Source of the DNA: Clostridium bowmanii
Lineage (GTDB): Bacteria; Bacillota; Clostridia; Clostridiales; Clostridiaceae
Reading direction: 5' to 3'
Assembly (NCBI RefSeq): GCF_018861315.1
Contig: NZ_JAHLDL010000042.1
Location: 1 to 36,239 of the forward strand
Length of the DNA: 36,239 bases
Of this stretch, positions 8,781 through 17,827 are shown piece after piece (positions within the stretch are counted from its first letter, which is position 1; each line of letters begins with the position of its first letter). A model generated the notes under the pieces. That model was not told where the DNA came from. It worked only from the letters and a program-made list of their open reading frames with translations, and did no database searches. The position numbers and the translations under genes are program-made.

Positions 8781-9419
8781 TTATTTTTTATTCAGTTCTA
8801 TAAGTGGAATTATTAAATGATCAACAATATGTTCTATATAGCTCATTTTAATGGGTTTTCCAGTAATTATAAGCTGATAAAATAATAATGCCGGCCCCAC
8901 ATCTGCGAGAAGTTTCAATTGCTCCTTATCTAATTTCTTATTTATGGTACACTCTATGGCATCCCTAAATACACATGCTCCATCCTTTATGCAATTAGAG
9001 TGGATAGCTTCTGATAATAATTTATCCCTGTTTATTGCTATTGCTATGGACAGCATTACCTTTTGCCTAACACCGTCTCTTATCCCAAAATATTTGCTAA
9101 GTGATTCACACAAATAATCTCTTAGATTGTCTCCACAGCGCTCCGTATCAACCTTCTGCACGCAGGGCATCATGAATCTTATGGCTTCTGCTATAAGGTA
9201 GGGTTTAGATTTCCATCTGCGGTATAAGGTAGCTTTCCCCGCATGGGCTCTTAATGCAATGGAATCCATGGTGACGCAATCATACCCTAGCTCTGCTACC
9301 AGCTCCAGTGCAGATTTTAGAATAGCTATATCACGTTGTTTATCTAGTGGTCTTCCAATCTTACCTAGGACTTTTCCTTCAAAATTATCAATGAAATCGG
9401 ATTTATTTATTATATCCAT
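8781..9419 (-). CDS. TetR/AcrR family transcriptional regulator
   Basis: A 212-residue TetR-type repressor. The N-terminal DNA-binding domain (about residues 22-70) has the family pattern: GRPLDKQRDIAILKSALELV, then MDSIALRAHAGKATLYRRW as the recognition helix region. The remaining 140 residues are the ligand-binding and dimer domain, with the C-terminal arrangement of the TetR_C_11/33-like group. The start has GGAGG and GGGG just upstream. Downstream lies the wreck of a sugar transporter, so the regulator has lost its neighbouring target and may now act only on itself or elsewhere. A 24-bp palindrome next to its promoter (9487-9510) is the likely operator. Confidence 0.9.
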   Translation of the reverse strand: MDIINKSDFIDNFEGKVLGKIGRPLDKQRDIAILKSALELVAELGYDCVTMDSIALRAHAGKATLYRRWKSKPYLIAEAIRFMMPCVQKVDTERCGDNLRDYLCESLSKYFGIRDGVRQKVMLSIAIAINRDKLLSEAIHSNCIKDGACVFRDAIECTINKKLDKEQLKLLADVGPALLFYQLIITGKPIKMSYIEHIVDHLIIPLIELNKK

Positions 9420-9447
9420 CCCCTAGCCTCCATTCTCTGTTTTCATA

Positions 9448-9476
9448 AATATATCACAATGCAAGCATTTTTTCAA
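9448..9476 (-). promoter_or_regulatory. Promoter of the TetR gene
   Basis: Minus-strand TTGAAA (9471-9476), 17-bp spacer, TATATT (9448-9453), about 30 bp before the start codon at 9419. Confidence 0.6.
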
Positions 9477-9486
9477 CATAACTGAA

Positions 9487-9510
9487 CATAACAGTTCTGA
9501 AACTGTTGTG
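9487..9510. promoter_or_regulatory. Palindromic operator, probably for the adjacent TetR protein
   Basis: CATAACAGTT (9487-9496) and AACTGTTGTG (9501-9510) form 10-base half-sites around CTGA, with one mismatch. The site lies 10 bp upstream of the TetR -35 box and about 66 bp upstream of the ftsH -35 box. Position and symmetry fit TetR autoregulation; binding is inferred. Confidence 0.55.
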
Positions 9511-9575
9511 TTTTATTATTGCCTATGATATACTTTTACTTATAAAGGATAAGAATGGCCTAGTATGATAATTTA

Positions 9576-9604
9576 TTGACTACTTTATCACTAGTTAATA
9601 ATAT
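9576..9604 (+). promoter_or_regulatory. Promoter of ftsH
   Basis: TTGACT (9576-9581), 17-bp spacer, TAATAT (9599-9604), giving a leader of about 120 nt. A second -10-like TATAAT at 9664-9669 lacks a good -35. The TetR-ftsH gap of 311 bp is otherwise accounted for by the TetR promoter and operator. Confidence 0.6.
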
Positions 9605-9730
9605 TTTACAGCCTATTTTGAAATCAGTACAATTTTTAGTAGAATTTTTAGTAGGCTTAAGTGTATAATAAGTGGATAACTAAGAAAGTAAAAAAAATTA
9701 CTATATATTTAGAAAGAGAGGTGATTTCTG

Positions 9731-11533
9731 ATGAAAAAGAAATCAAGTATTGCTGTTTGGGCTATAATCTTTGTTATTATTGCAGTATTTATGATTGCTA
9801 AACCAGATCAGACTTCAACAATTATTAATTTTAATCAATTTCAAACCAATTGGACAAATAATACTATAAAAAGCTTCGTGGTGGAAGATGATCAAATGTC
9901 CGTTTCTGGGACTTTAAAAGATGGAACTACATATAAAACAATTGTTCCCTCTGCTAGATTATTTCAGTTTATTAAAGACAATCCAAAGAACCCACCTATT
10001 CAAGAAACGTACCTAGCACCATCCAGTATGGTAATGTGGTTAAATTTTCTTCCTAATTTACTATTCATATTAATGCTTGTAGGCTTTGGATTTATATTCA
10101 TGAAACAATCCAAGGGCGCAGGTGGAAGTGGCGGTGTAATGAAGTTTGGTAAAAGCAAAGCAAAACTTGTAGATCCTATTAACAATAAAAAAGTTAGTTT
10201 TGATGATGTTGCAGGAGCAGATGAAGAAAAAGCTGAACTTGCAGAGATAGTAGATTTTCTAAAACAACCTAAAAGATATATAGACATGGGCGCTCGTATA
10301 CCAAAGGGAGTTTTACTTATAGGACCTCCAGGAACTGGTAAGACACTTCTTGCAAGAGCTATTTCAGGGGAAGCTGGAGTACCATTTTTCAGCATATCAG
10401 GTTCAGATTTTGTAGAAATGTTTGTAGGAGTTGGAGCTTCTAGAGTAAGAGATTTATTTGATCAAGCAAAAAAGAGCTCACCTTGTATAATTTTCATTGA
10501 TGAGATTGATGCTGTTGGTAGACAAAGAGGTGCAGGTGTTGGTGGCGGAAATGATGAACGAGAACAGACATTAAACCAACTACTAGTTGAGATGGATGGT
10601 TTTGGAGAAAATGAAGGAATAATAATGATTGCAGCTACAAATAGAGCAGATGTACTTGATCCAGCACTACTAAGACCAGGTAGATTTGATAGACAAATAC
10701 TTGTTGGTGTTCCTGATGTTAAGGGTAGAGAAGAAATTTTGGCAGTCCATTCAAAAAATAAGCATCTTGAACCTGAAGTTAAACTTAGTGTACTTGCAAG
10801 GAGAACACCTGGATTTACAGGTGCAGACATTGAAAACTTAATGAATGAATCTGCACTTTTAGCTGTACGAAAAGATAAAAAGCTTATTGGAATGGAAGAA
10901 CTTGAAGAAGCAGTTACAAGAATAATTGCTGGTCCCGAAAAGAAAAGCAGAGTGATAGTTGAGGCTGATAGAAGACTTACAGCATACCATGAAGCAGGCC
11001 ATGCAATTGTAATGAATTTACTTCCAAATTCAGATCCTGTTCACCAGATAAGTATAGTTCCAAGAGGAATGGCTGGCGGATATACTATGCGTCTTCCAGA
11101 TGAGGACAGATCATATATGTCTAAGTCAAGACTAGAAGATGAGATTGTAGGACTATTAGGTGGTAGAGTTGCGGAAAAACTAGTTATTGGAGATATAAGT
11201 ACTGGTGCAAGCAATGATATTGAAAGAGCAACAACAATCGCAAGAAAAATGATAATGGATTATGGTATGAGTGATACTCTCGGACCCATCTCTTTTGGTT
11301 CAGGTAGTGATGAGGTATTCCTTGGAAGAGACATGGGTAAAAGCAAAAGTTTTAGTGAGGAAACTCTATACAAAATAGATGTAGAAGTAAAAAAACTTAT
11401 AGATGTAGCCTATACAAAGGCATTGACAATTCTTACTGAAAATAGAAGTAAACTTAATGCAGTTGCCGAAGAGCTTTTAATAAGAGAAAAACTTGAAGCA
11501 GTTGAGTTCCAAGAAATATTTGCAAGAAGCTAA
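9731..11533 (+). CDS. ftsH: ATP-dependent zinc metalloprotease FtsH
   Basis: A 600-residue membrane-anchored AAA+ protease that extracts and degrades misfolded or short-lived membrane and cytosolic proteins as a hexamer. Two membrane segments (about 8-24 and 101-124) flank an extracytoplasmic domain. The AAA domain has Walker A GPPGTGKT (198-205), Walker B FIDEID (about 255-260) and the second region of homology with [10 protein letters not shown]. The peptidase domain has the zinc site HEAGH (420-424) and the third ligand Asp in IGDISTG (about D496). Length is slightly below that of many FtsH proteins; the C-terminal tail is short. The start has AGAGGTG eight bases upstream. It stands alone, not next to hprT/tilS as in many Firmicutes, so it could be an additional copy. 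Confidence 0.97.
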   Translation: MKKKSSIAVWAIIFVIIAVFMIAKPDQTSTIINFNQFQTNWTNNTIKSFVVEDDQMSVSGTLKDGTTYKTIVPSARLFQFIKDNPKNPPIQETYLAPSSMVMWLNFLPNLLFILMLVGFGFIFMKQSKGAGGSGGVMKFGKSKAKLVDPINNKKVSFDDVAGADEEKAELAEIVDFLKQPKRYIDMGARIPKGVLLIGPPGTGKTLLARAISGEAGVPFFSISGSDFVEMFVGVGASRVRDLFDQAKKSSPCIIFIDEIDAVGRQRGAGVGGGNDEREQTLNQLLVEMDGFGENEGIIMIAATNRADVLDPALLRPGRFDRQILVGVPDVKGREEILAVHSKNKHLEPEVKLSVLARRTPGFTGADIENLMNESALLAVRKDKKLIGMEELEEAVTRIIAGPEKKSRVIVEADRRLTAYHEAGHAIVMNLLPNSDPVHQISIVPRGMAGGYTMRLPDEDRSYMSKSRLEDEIVGLLGGRVAEKLVIGDISTGASNDIERATTIARKMIMDYGMSDTLGPISFGSGSDEVFLGRDMGKSKSFSEETLYKIDVEVKKLIDVAYTKALTILTENRSKLNAVAEELLIREKLEAVEFQEIFARS

Positions 11534-11541
11534 TTAATAAC

Positions 11542-11584
11542 AAAAGACAAATTGAGGTTATAACATATCCTCAATTTGTCTTTT
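11542..11584. terminator. Bidirectional terminator between ftsH and the helicase gene
   Basis: Perfect 16-bp stem (11542-11557 / 11569-11584) with an 11-nt loop. A-run on one side and T-run on the other serve both convergent genes. Confidence 0.85.
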
Positions 11585-11619
11585 AATTTTATACTTAATT
11601 AGTTTAAGTTTTTATTCTA

Positions 11620-13188
11620 CTACCTTCTAGCTTTAGCGACCTCTATGTTTACTCTTCTTTTATTTAACTTCTGCCCTGAACTATTTTTTAGAATAGCATC
11701 AACTAGCTTTTTAGGTACATCTAGAAAAGAAAATTTGTCTAAAATATCAATAGGTCCAAGTTCATTTTTATTAACATTAGCAGTCTCACATAAGAAAGAT
11801 ATAATGTCTTTACTCATAACTTCGTCCAGTTTTCCGATAGAAAGGAATAGTCTAACATTATCCCCTGTTGATGCCACCTCTTCTGTATAATTATAGTTAA
11901 ATCCACTTTCAAAAATAGTTTTTATTAAAGAAGCAGCTACATCCTCAGCACCAAACTGTTTAGTGAGAATTTTCCCTAAAGGAATGAAGTCATTATATAG
12001 ATTTTCTACTAATGTTGATTTTATAGAATTTAAAATTGTTTCTGATTTTGCCGCAAAAATCTCTAGCATAGTAGGCACATTTTTTTTACTAATTACACTT
12101 TTAGTATCACATTCAATCTGTCTTTTAGTAGCGGATTCTCCTCTTGTAATAAGACTATAAGCTATCCCCTCTTTATTTGCTCTGCCAGTTCTTCCAATTC
12201 TATGGACATAGGATTCACTATCTTCTGGTAAATCATAGTTTATTACATGAGTGACATCTTCCACATCTATTCCTCTTGCAGCTACATCTGTTGCAATTAA
12301 ATAATTCAAATTACCTTCTTTGAATTTTTTTAGAGTATTCATTCTTTGACTTTGATTCATATCACTGTGCATACCTTCTACAGTAAACCCTCTAGGTTGT
12401 AATGCATCAACTAAATCATCTACTCCCTTCTTAGTTTTACAAAACATTATGCAAGTCTTAGGAGCATCAACATCAAGAATTCTACAAAGCGATTCAAATT
12501 TAGTCTTTGGATTTACTTCATAATAATATTGGTGCGTCTTAGAAACAGTCATAGATTTCTTCTCTATTGAAATAATTTTTGTATCTGTCTTCATATATTT
12601 CTTTGACAAAACTCTAATAGCTCTTGGCATAGTAGCTGAAAAAAGCATGGTTTGTCTATCATCACTTAGGTTACTTAAAATACTTTCAATGTCTTCAATA
12701 AAGCCCATGTTTAACATTTCATCAGCCTCATCTAAAACTAAGAATTTAGCATTTCCTAGTTTTAGAGTACCTTTTCTAATATGGTCTAGTATTCTTCCAG
12801 GAGTTCCCACAACAATATCTACTCCTCTTTTTAGAGCTAATATTTGTATGTCAATAGATTGTCCTCCATATATGGGTAAAATCTTAATTCTTTCATATTT
12901 TGCAATTCGTTTAAGCTCTTCTCCTACTTGAATAGCAAGTTCTCTTGTTGGAGCTAAAACTATTGCTTGCACCTTTCCTGTCGGTTTTTCCATTTTGCTT
13001 ATAATAGGTGCCCCAAAAGCTAATGTCTTACCAGTACCAGTTTGAGCTTGACCTATAATATCAAAGTCTTCCAATGCAATTGGAATACTCATTTCTTGAA
13101 TATCAGATGGGCATTCAAATTTCAAATCTTGTATGGCATGGAGTACAAACTCATTAAGTCCTAATTCATTAAATTTAACTTTTTTCAT
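11620..13188 (-). CDS. DEAD-box RNA helicase with DbpA-type RNA-binding domain
   Basis: A 522-residue ATP-dependent RNA helicase. The core has a Q motif (FNELGLNEFVLHAI... CPSDIQ), motif I AQTGTGKT (48-55), Ia PTRELAIQ, TPGR, DEAD (153-156), SAT (184-186), and in the second lobe ARGIDVEDV and HRIGRTGR. The C-terminal third matches the DbpA/YxiN-like RNA-binding module (VRLFLSIGKLDEVMSKDIISFL), which in characterised members directs the enzyme to 23S rRNA. It has an inserted segment between core and module typical of the CsdA/DeaD group. Likely roles are ribosome assembly and cold adaptation. The start has AGAGGA upstream; a leader of some length (about 210 bp to the next gene) would suit cold-shock control, but no clear promoter was identified. 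Confidence 0.92.
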   Translation of the reverse strand: MKKVKFNELGLNEFVLHAIQDLKFECPSDIQEMSIPIALEDFDIIGQAQTGTGKTLAFGAPIISKMEKPTGKVQAIVLAPTRELAIQVGEELKRIAKYERIKILPIYGGQSIDIQILALKRGVDIVVGTPGRILDHIRKGTLKLGNAKFLVLDEADEMLNMGFIEDIESILSNLSDDRQTMLFSATMPRAIRVLSKKYMKTDTKIISIEKKSMTVSKTHQYYYEVNPKTKFESLCRILDVDAPKTCIMFCKTKKGVDDLVDALQPRGFTVEGMHSDMNQSQRMNTLKKFKEGNLNYLIATDVAARGIDVEDVTHVINYDLPEDSESYVHRIGRTGRANKEGIAYSLITRGESATKRQIECDTKSVISKKNVPTMLEIFAAKSETILNSIKSTLVENLYNDFIPLGKILTKQFGAEDVAASLIKTIFESGFNYNYTEEVASTGDNVRLFLSIGKLDEVMSKDIISFLCETANVNKNELGPIDILDKFSFLDVPKKLVDAILKNSSGQKLNKRRVNIEVAKARR

Positions 13189-13305
13189 TAAAATCCTCTT
13201 TCTTCTTTTAAATTATAAAATACATCTCATATTAAGAGAGTATGTACAAAAGCACAAATATTAAACTAAAAACGGTATAATTAAAGCCAAAAGTTTTACT
13301 TATGC

Positions 13306-13334
13306 TTTATCTTTATATAATTATTAGTTATAAT
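13306..13334 (+). promoter_or_regulatory. Candidate promoter of the TIGR00300 gene pair
   Basis: TTTATC (13306-13311), 17-bp spacer, consensus TATAAT (13329-13334), about 65 bp upstream of the first gene. Confidence 0.5.
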
Positions 13335-13401
13335 GAATTGTATTTTATAAAATAATCCAACCATTATTTTAAATACGTTACACTAGAGGAGGAACTTTAA
13401 G

Positions 13402-14475
13402 ATGAGTTTTCAATTACCAAAGTTCGTATCACCAGATTTCTCGCAGAGTTTTCTTGTTGATGCACCAGACGTTAGAATAAGCGAAGTCAAAAAAGATGGA
13501 GTTGCTCCTAAAGGTTTCTTAATAACTTCTATATCGCCTGAATATTTTAAAATTAAAGGGCAGTGGGTGCTTCCAACCCAAACATCTATAGAATGTGTTG
13601 CTGTCGCTCGCGATAACAACACCGTAGAAATTGTGGAGTTTAGAAACCTTAAAGCATGCGACAAAGTTGTTTTAGGAAAATCTGGGGATGGAAGCGAAGG
13701 TATATACAAGTATACTAGCGGATTTGATAACTTACCAAATGTAGGCCTAGGACGCTCTGTTGAATCTTCATTTTCAAGGGATTATGAAGAACTGCATGAA
13801 TTATTAGAATATGAAAAACAAAATAATGGACATATAGTATGGGTTCTAGGACCAGCTGTGGTTTTTGATTACGATACTAGAGCTGCACTATCCGAGCTTG
13901 CTGAAAACGGTTATGTAAATTCTCTTATGGCTGGGAATGCTATGGCAACCCATGATTTAGAAGGTGGACTTCTCGGAACAGCATTAGGTCAAAATATATA
14001 TACTCAAGAATCAGTTTTTATGGGACATTATAACCATTTAGATTTAATAAATGAGGCTAGACGCGCGGGTTCTATAGAATTACTACTAAATGAACAAAAC
14101 ATAAAAGATGGGTTTATGAAAACCTGTATAGAGAAGGATATCCCTATAGTTCTTGTTGGTTCTATAAGGGATGATGGTCCACTCCCACCGGTTTACCATA
14201 ATGTATCTTGTGGCCTTGATGCTATGAAAGAGCAAACAGATAAAGCTACGGTAATAATTTGTCTTGCTACGGTTCTTCACTCAGTAGCAACTGCAAACTT
14301 AGCCTCATCTTATAGATTGGTAGATGGAAAAGTAAGACCGGTATATTTTTACTCTGTAGACATTGCTGAATATGCAGTTAATCAAGTATCCGTTGCCAGA
14401 GAATACATAGGGGTTAAAACAATAGTCACTAATGTTCAAGATTTTGTGGTTAATCTTCAAAAAAACTTGCGTTAA
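13402..14475 (+). CDS. TIGR00300/LOR-SDH domain protein (ornithine cyclodeaminase-like), paralogue 1
   Basis: A 357-residue protein of the LOR/SDH conserved-domain family, whose characterised members (archaeal-type ornithine cyclodeaminase and the C-terminal half of ArgZ/AgrE) convert ornithine to proline plus ammonia. Recognisable segments: VEFRNLK.CDKVV, the nucleotide-binding start VWVLGPAVV, then LMAGNAMATHDLE, INEARRAGSIE, GSIRDDGPLPPV and LHSVATANL, ending in VTNVQDFVVNL. The C-terminal segment VNQVSVAREYIGVKT departs from VNKLSDRGT kept by its neighbour. The start has GAGGAGG upstream. It is first in a two-gene operon with a paralogue 34 bp downstream. Ornithine-to-proline metabolism would fit Stickland amino-acid fermentation; activity is inferred from family. 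Confidence 0.75.
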   Translation: MSFQLPKFVSPDFSQSFLVDAPDVRISEVKKDGVAPKGFLITSISPEYFKIKGQWVLPTQTSIECVAVARDNNTVEIVEFRNLKACDKVVLGKSGDGSEGIYKYTSGFDNLPNVGLGRSVESSFSRDYEELHELLEYEKQNNGHIVWVLGPAVVFDYDTRAALSELAENGYVNSLMAGNAMATHDLEGGLLGTALGQNIYTQESVFMGHYNHLDLINEARRAGSIELLLNEQNIKDGFMKTCIEKDIPIVLVGSIRDDGPLPPVYHNVSCGLDAMKEQTDKATVIICLATVLHSVATANLASSYRLVDGKVRPVYFYSVDIAEYAVNQVSVAREYIGVKTIVTNVQDFVVNLQKNLR

Positions 14476-14509
14476 TATACATTATTATTTTAGTAGGAGG
14501 AGATTTTAA

Positions 14510-15595
14510 ATGAGTTTTGAATTACCAAAGTTTACACCGCCGGATTTCTCACAAGATTTTCTTGCTAATGCTCCAGATTGCAAACTGGAAGAAGTAATTA
14601 AAGATGGTGTTACCCATAAAAATTATCATGCATTATCAATATATCCTGAATATTTTAAGATTAATGGAAAATGGGTAATAGCTAATGAGAGCCGTATGGA
14701 CAGTGTTGCAGTTGTTACCACCGATGGTAACATAAATGTTGTGGAATTTAGAAATTTAAAGTTTGGCGATAAAGTTGTCATTGGAAGAACTGAAGATGCA
14801 AGTGAAGGTATATATATGTACACTAATGGGTTTGTTACTGAGGATACAGATGCTGATACCTTTGCATTTAGAAGTGGTAGATCAAGAGAAACGGCCTTCT
14901 CTAAAGATTACGATGAATTATATGAAATTATGCAATATGAAAAAGAACATGATGGAAAAATAGTTTGGGTTCTAGGGCCTTCAATTGCATTAGATGATAA
15001 ATCAAGAGCTGCCTTTTCTTCGCTGGTAGAAAATGGTTATGCTCAAGCTGTTTTATCTGGAAATACCCTGGCTACTTATGATTTAGAAAATGCAATGTTT
15101 AAAACAGTATCAGGTCAGGAGACTTATGAGTCTCGTGAAAATGCTAATTATAACTATATTGCAACTATAAATGAGGCCAGACGCGCAGGTTCAATAGAAG
15201 AACTTATAAATTCAGGGAAAGTTAAAGATGGTATATTAAAAGCATGTCACGACAATGATGTTCCTGTAGTACTTGCTGGTAGTATCAGAGATAGATATAC
15301 CTTGCCCGGTGTTTATGATAATGTGTATGAATCTCAAAATGCTATGAGAAAACATACACGATCGGCAACTATGCTTATATGTTTATCAACAGTACTTCAT
15401 ACCATAGCTGCCGGAAATATGACTCCCTCTTACACCGTAAAAGATGGGGTTGTTAGACCAGTTTACATATATTCTATAGATATACAAGAGTTCTCTGTTA
15501 ACAAATTATCTGATAGAGGAACATTAGAAGTTAAGACCTTAGTTACAAATGTCCAAGACTTTATAGTCAATGTAGCGGAAGGATTAATAAAATAA
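14510..15595 (+). CDS. TIGR00300/LOR-SDH domain protein (ornithine cyclodeaminase-like), paralogue 2
   Basis: A 361-residue paralogue of the preceding gene, colinear over its whole length. It keeps FGDKVVIGRTED, VWVLGPSIA, INEARRAGSIE, LAGSIRD and the canonical C-terminal motif VNKLSDRGTLEVKTLVTNVQDF (first half before L-E, second after). It differs where copy 1 is canonical: LSGNTLATYDLEN replaces the usual AGNALA.HD.E with His changed to Tyr, and GSIRDRYTLPGV replaces GSIRDDGPLP. AGGAGGAG precedes the start. The two genes thus have complementary departures from the family consensus, which would fit a hetero-oligomer with one subunit supplying parts of the other's site. A copy of the repeated small RNA follows. 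Confidence 0.75.
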   Translation: MSFELPKFTPPDFSQDFLANAPDCKLEEVIKDGVTHKNYHALSIYPEYFKINGKWVIANESRMDSVAVVTTDGNINVVEFRNLKFGDKVVIGRTEDASEGIYMYTNGFVTEDTDADTFAFRSGRSRETAFSKDYDELYEIMQYEKEHDGKIVWVLGPSIALDDKSRAAFSSLVENGYAQAVLSGNTLATYDLENAMFKTVSGQETYESRENANYNYIATINEARRAGSIEELINSGKVKDGILKACHDNDVPVVLAGSIRDRYTLPGVYDNVYESQNAMRKHTRSATMLICLSTVLHTIAAGNMTPSYTVKDGVVRPVYIYSIDIQEFSVNKLSDRGTLEVKTLVTNVQDFIVNVAEGLIK

Positions 15596-15610
15596 TTGCA
15601 TTTCCTATTA

Positions 15611-15787
15611 AATTTACAATTAATTTTTAATTTAGCCATTCTGATGACACATTCAGTTGTTATTATAAGTATATAGAAAGTACTTGATTTTTTTTAATTT
15701 TTTAATTAGAGTCCCCCTTTAATTAAATATAAATTTAAAATAATAATATTAAAAGGAATGCCACAATTGTGTGCATTCCTTTTTTTT
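15611..15787 (+). ncRNA. Repeated putative small RNA, copy B (C-rich loop)
   Basis: Second copy of the family at 4810. It keeps AATTTACAATTAATTTTTAA, ATGACACATT, TTGTTATTATAAGTATATAG and the C-rich hairpin: arms TTTAATTA (15701-15708) and TAATTAAA (15720-15727) around GAGTCCCCCTT. It has an extra A/T stretch in the T-run before the hairpin. The terminator stem (15752-15761 / 15773-15782) is followed by a T-run and shares AAAGGAATGCCA with copy A. It lies 16 bp after the second TIGR00300 gene, so it could be its 3' end, an independent transcript, or both. No open frame. Confidence 0.55.
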
Positions 15788-15809
15788 GAATGACCCCTGG
15801 GGGTCATTC
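15788..15809. repeat. Perfect 10-bp inverted repeat abutting the carboxypeptidase stop codon
   Basis: GAATGACCCC (15788-15797) and GGGGTCATTC (15800-15809) are perfectly complementary with almost no loop. The repeat touches the TAG stop of the D,D-carboxypeptidase gene (15810-15812). Together with the small RNA terminator next to it, it would stop transcription in both directions. Confidence 0.6.
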
Positions 15810-17087
15810 CTACCTACGATATTTGCTTCTACTTCTTTTTCTTTTTCTCTTATTTAAATTAATTATTCCTATTGTAACTACTATTCCTATTATAAATAAA
15901 ATAAATATTCCAGCAGCCACAAAATATAAAGGTATATCATTTTTGACTAAATCTGCTTTGAAAACTGTTGAATAGAGCTTGTACGTTTTAACTTTCCCTT
16001 TTTCAGTTAATATTAAGGATCCAATACTCTGATTTTCTTTAAGAGTAGAAAGTTCAATACTGGTTATGCTTATTTTTTCCTGCAAATCTTTTTTATTTGC
16101 TTCGTTGTTATAATAGCTAACATCCTCTTTAGCTATTAGTGGTATACTAACAGTTTTCTCTGGCCCAAAGAAACCAAGGGGTTTGTATTTTAATGTTTCT
16201 GTTTTTATGACAGAATTATTTGTATGTAATATAGTTGGCTGTAAGTCATAGCTAAAATCAATTATTTCTTTCATATCATTAAAAACATAAGTGTCACCTG
16301 CGTTCATAACTGATCCCAAAACAACTCCCATAATTTTTCTTCCGTTTCTTTCATAAAATGTTACAAGACATCTCTCTGCTTGTGATGTATATCCTGTCTT
16401 ACCAGCAATGCAACCATCTTCCCCAAGAAGTTTGTTGGTATTTTCAATCTTAAACGTTGTACCTTTTGATGTTGATATAGTATTTTGCTTTTTACTCATT
16501 GATTCTTTCACCCAAGGATTTGAAAATGCGGCTCTAGAAAGTATACTCATATCATAAGGTGTAGTGTAATGATCATCCCTATGAAGCCCATTAGGAGTTA
16601 CAAAATGAGTTCCTGTCATGTTCAATTTGGCTGCTTTATCATTCATCATTTTCATAAAATTTGTAGAATTTCCTGAAATGTTGTCCGCAATCATATAGGC
16701 CAAATCATTTGCTGAATACATTAAAAGTCCATCCATTACGTCAGCACTTGTCATGTTTTCATCGAGTCCGATTGGATTTACATCAACATTTAGTGAACTG
16801 GCTGGCTGAGATTTTGCACTTTCAGTATATTTCATACCATCAGTTTTTTTCTTGTTCTCAGCCAGCAATAGTGCTGTCATTAGTTTTGTTGTACTGGCTG
16901 GATACATTTGCTTGTCTACATTTTTCGCGTAAATTATTTCTCCAGTTGCAACATCTACAGTGATGGCTGCTTTACCATATATTGTTGGTAAATTAGTAGT
17001 GCCATCTATATCCGCGGCAAAAATATTCGAGTTTATCGAAAATACTAGAAATAAAACAATCAAAATAATTTTTTTCTTCTGTTTCAA
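15810..17087 (-). CDS. D-alanyl-D-alanine carboxypeptidase (peptidase S11, DacF/PBP5-like)
   Basis: A 425-residue low-molecular-weight penicillin-binding protein that trims the terminal D-Ala from peptidoglycan pentapeptides. After a signal peptide (about 1-25, ending NIFAA) the three active-site motifs are SxxK PASTTK (S65, K68), SxN YSANDL (S125-N127) and KTG GKTGYT (K230-G232). A PBP5_C-like beta domain follows. Instead of the usual amphipathic anchor it ends in a transmembrane helix (about 390-410) and a very basic tail (KRKRKRSRSKYRR). The start is TTG: GGAGAG lies seven bases before it, and the nearby ATG at 17094 is in another frame. Single-gene unit with a hairpin directly after the stop. 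Confidence 0.92.
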   Translation of the reverse strand: MKQKKKIILIVLFLVFSINSNIFAADIDGTTNLPTIYGKAAITVDVATGEIIYAKNVDKQMYPASTTKLMTALLLAENKKKTDGMKYTESAKSQPASSLNVDVNPIGLDENMTSADVMDGLLMYSANDLAYMIADNISGNSTNFMKMMNDKAAKLNMTGTHFVTPNGLHRDDHYTTPYDMSILSRAAFSNPWVKESMSKKQNTISTSKGTTFKIENTNKLLGEDGCIAGKTGYTSQAERCLVTFYERNGRKIMGVVLGSVMNAGDTYVFNDMKEIIDFSYDLQPTILHTNNSVIKTETLKYKPLGFFGPEKTVSIPLIAKEDVSYYNNEANKKDLQEKISITSIELSTLKENQSIGSLILTEKGKVKTYKLYSTVFKADLVKNDIPLYFVAAGIFILFIIGIVVTIGIINLNKRKRKRSRSKYRR

Positions 17088-17206
17088 CTTTCATCTCTCC
17101 ATTACTTAATTTATTGTACGTTTATTATAAAACACAATTTATAGTATATCATTTTACAAGATAATTTAAAATAACAGATTTTAAATTAAAACAAAAATGT
17201 TCGACC

Positions 17207-17827
17207 CTACTTGTTTTTATAATAAAAAATTGCCAATTGAGTTCGGTCACGTAGACTGAGCTTTTCTAGTATTGTGCTAATATAATTTCTTATAGTTCCT
17301 TCACTTAAATAAAGCTTTTCGGATATTTCTTTATTATTTAAGCCGTCAGCTACCTTAGCTATTATTTCAAACTCCTTTTCATTTATATTAAAATCAGAGA
17401 ACTTAAGTTTATTTTTTTCTGTGATTAGAGACGGAATTTTAGTTATTATTTCATCCCCAAAAACTGTTTGACCTGCTTGTACAGCTTTTAAACAAGGGAT
17501 GATACTTTCAAAGTTTTGTTTTAAGAGATAACCCTTGGAGCCTATTTTCAAAGCTTTAATAATGTATTCATCATCTAGAAAAGTGGTAAGAAATAGTATT
17601 CTAGCCTCTTTGTGGCTCGCAAGTATTATTTCTGCTCCCTTAAGCCCTGTCATTATCTCCATTCGTATATCTATTAATAATATATCAGGCAATAGGTCTT
17701 CATATAACTCTACTGCCATTTTCCCGTTATACCCCAAAGCAACCACCTCTATGTCCTCATCCGATTCTAATATAACTTTTAGTGAGACACAGACTAATCT
17801 ATCATCATCTACAATTAAGACCCTCAT
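17207..17827 (-). CDS. Response regulator, NarL/LuxR family (LnrK-like)
   Basis: A 206-residue response regulator. The receiver domain has the acidic pocket VDDD (7-9), the phosphoacceptor D53 in LLIDIRM, the conserved Thr region LFLTTF and Lys in SKGYLLK. The C-terminal LuxR-type helix-turn-helix contains FEIIAKVADGLNNKEISEKL and the recognition helix region LSEGTIRNYISTILEKL. Its start overlaps the kinase stop by 4 bp (ATGA), so the two are translationally coupled. Divergent from an ABC exporter operon, the same set as B. subtilis LnrJK-LnrLMN; it probably activates that operon, perhaps via the palindrome at 18974-18993. Confidence 0.9.
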   Translation of the reverse strand: MRVLIVDDDRLVCVSLKVILESDEDIEVVALGYNGKMAVELYEDLLPDILLIDIRMEIMTGLKGAEIILASHKEARILFLTTFLDDEYIIKALKIGSKGYLLKQNFESIIPCLKAVQAGQTVFGDEIITKIPSLITEKNKLKFSDFNINEKEFEIIAKVADGLNNKEISEKLYLSEGTIRNYISTILEKLSLRDRTQLAIFYYKNK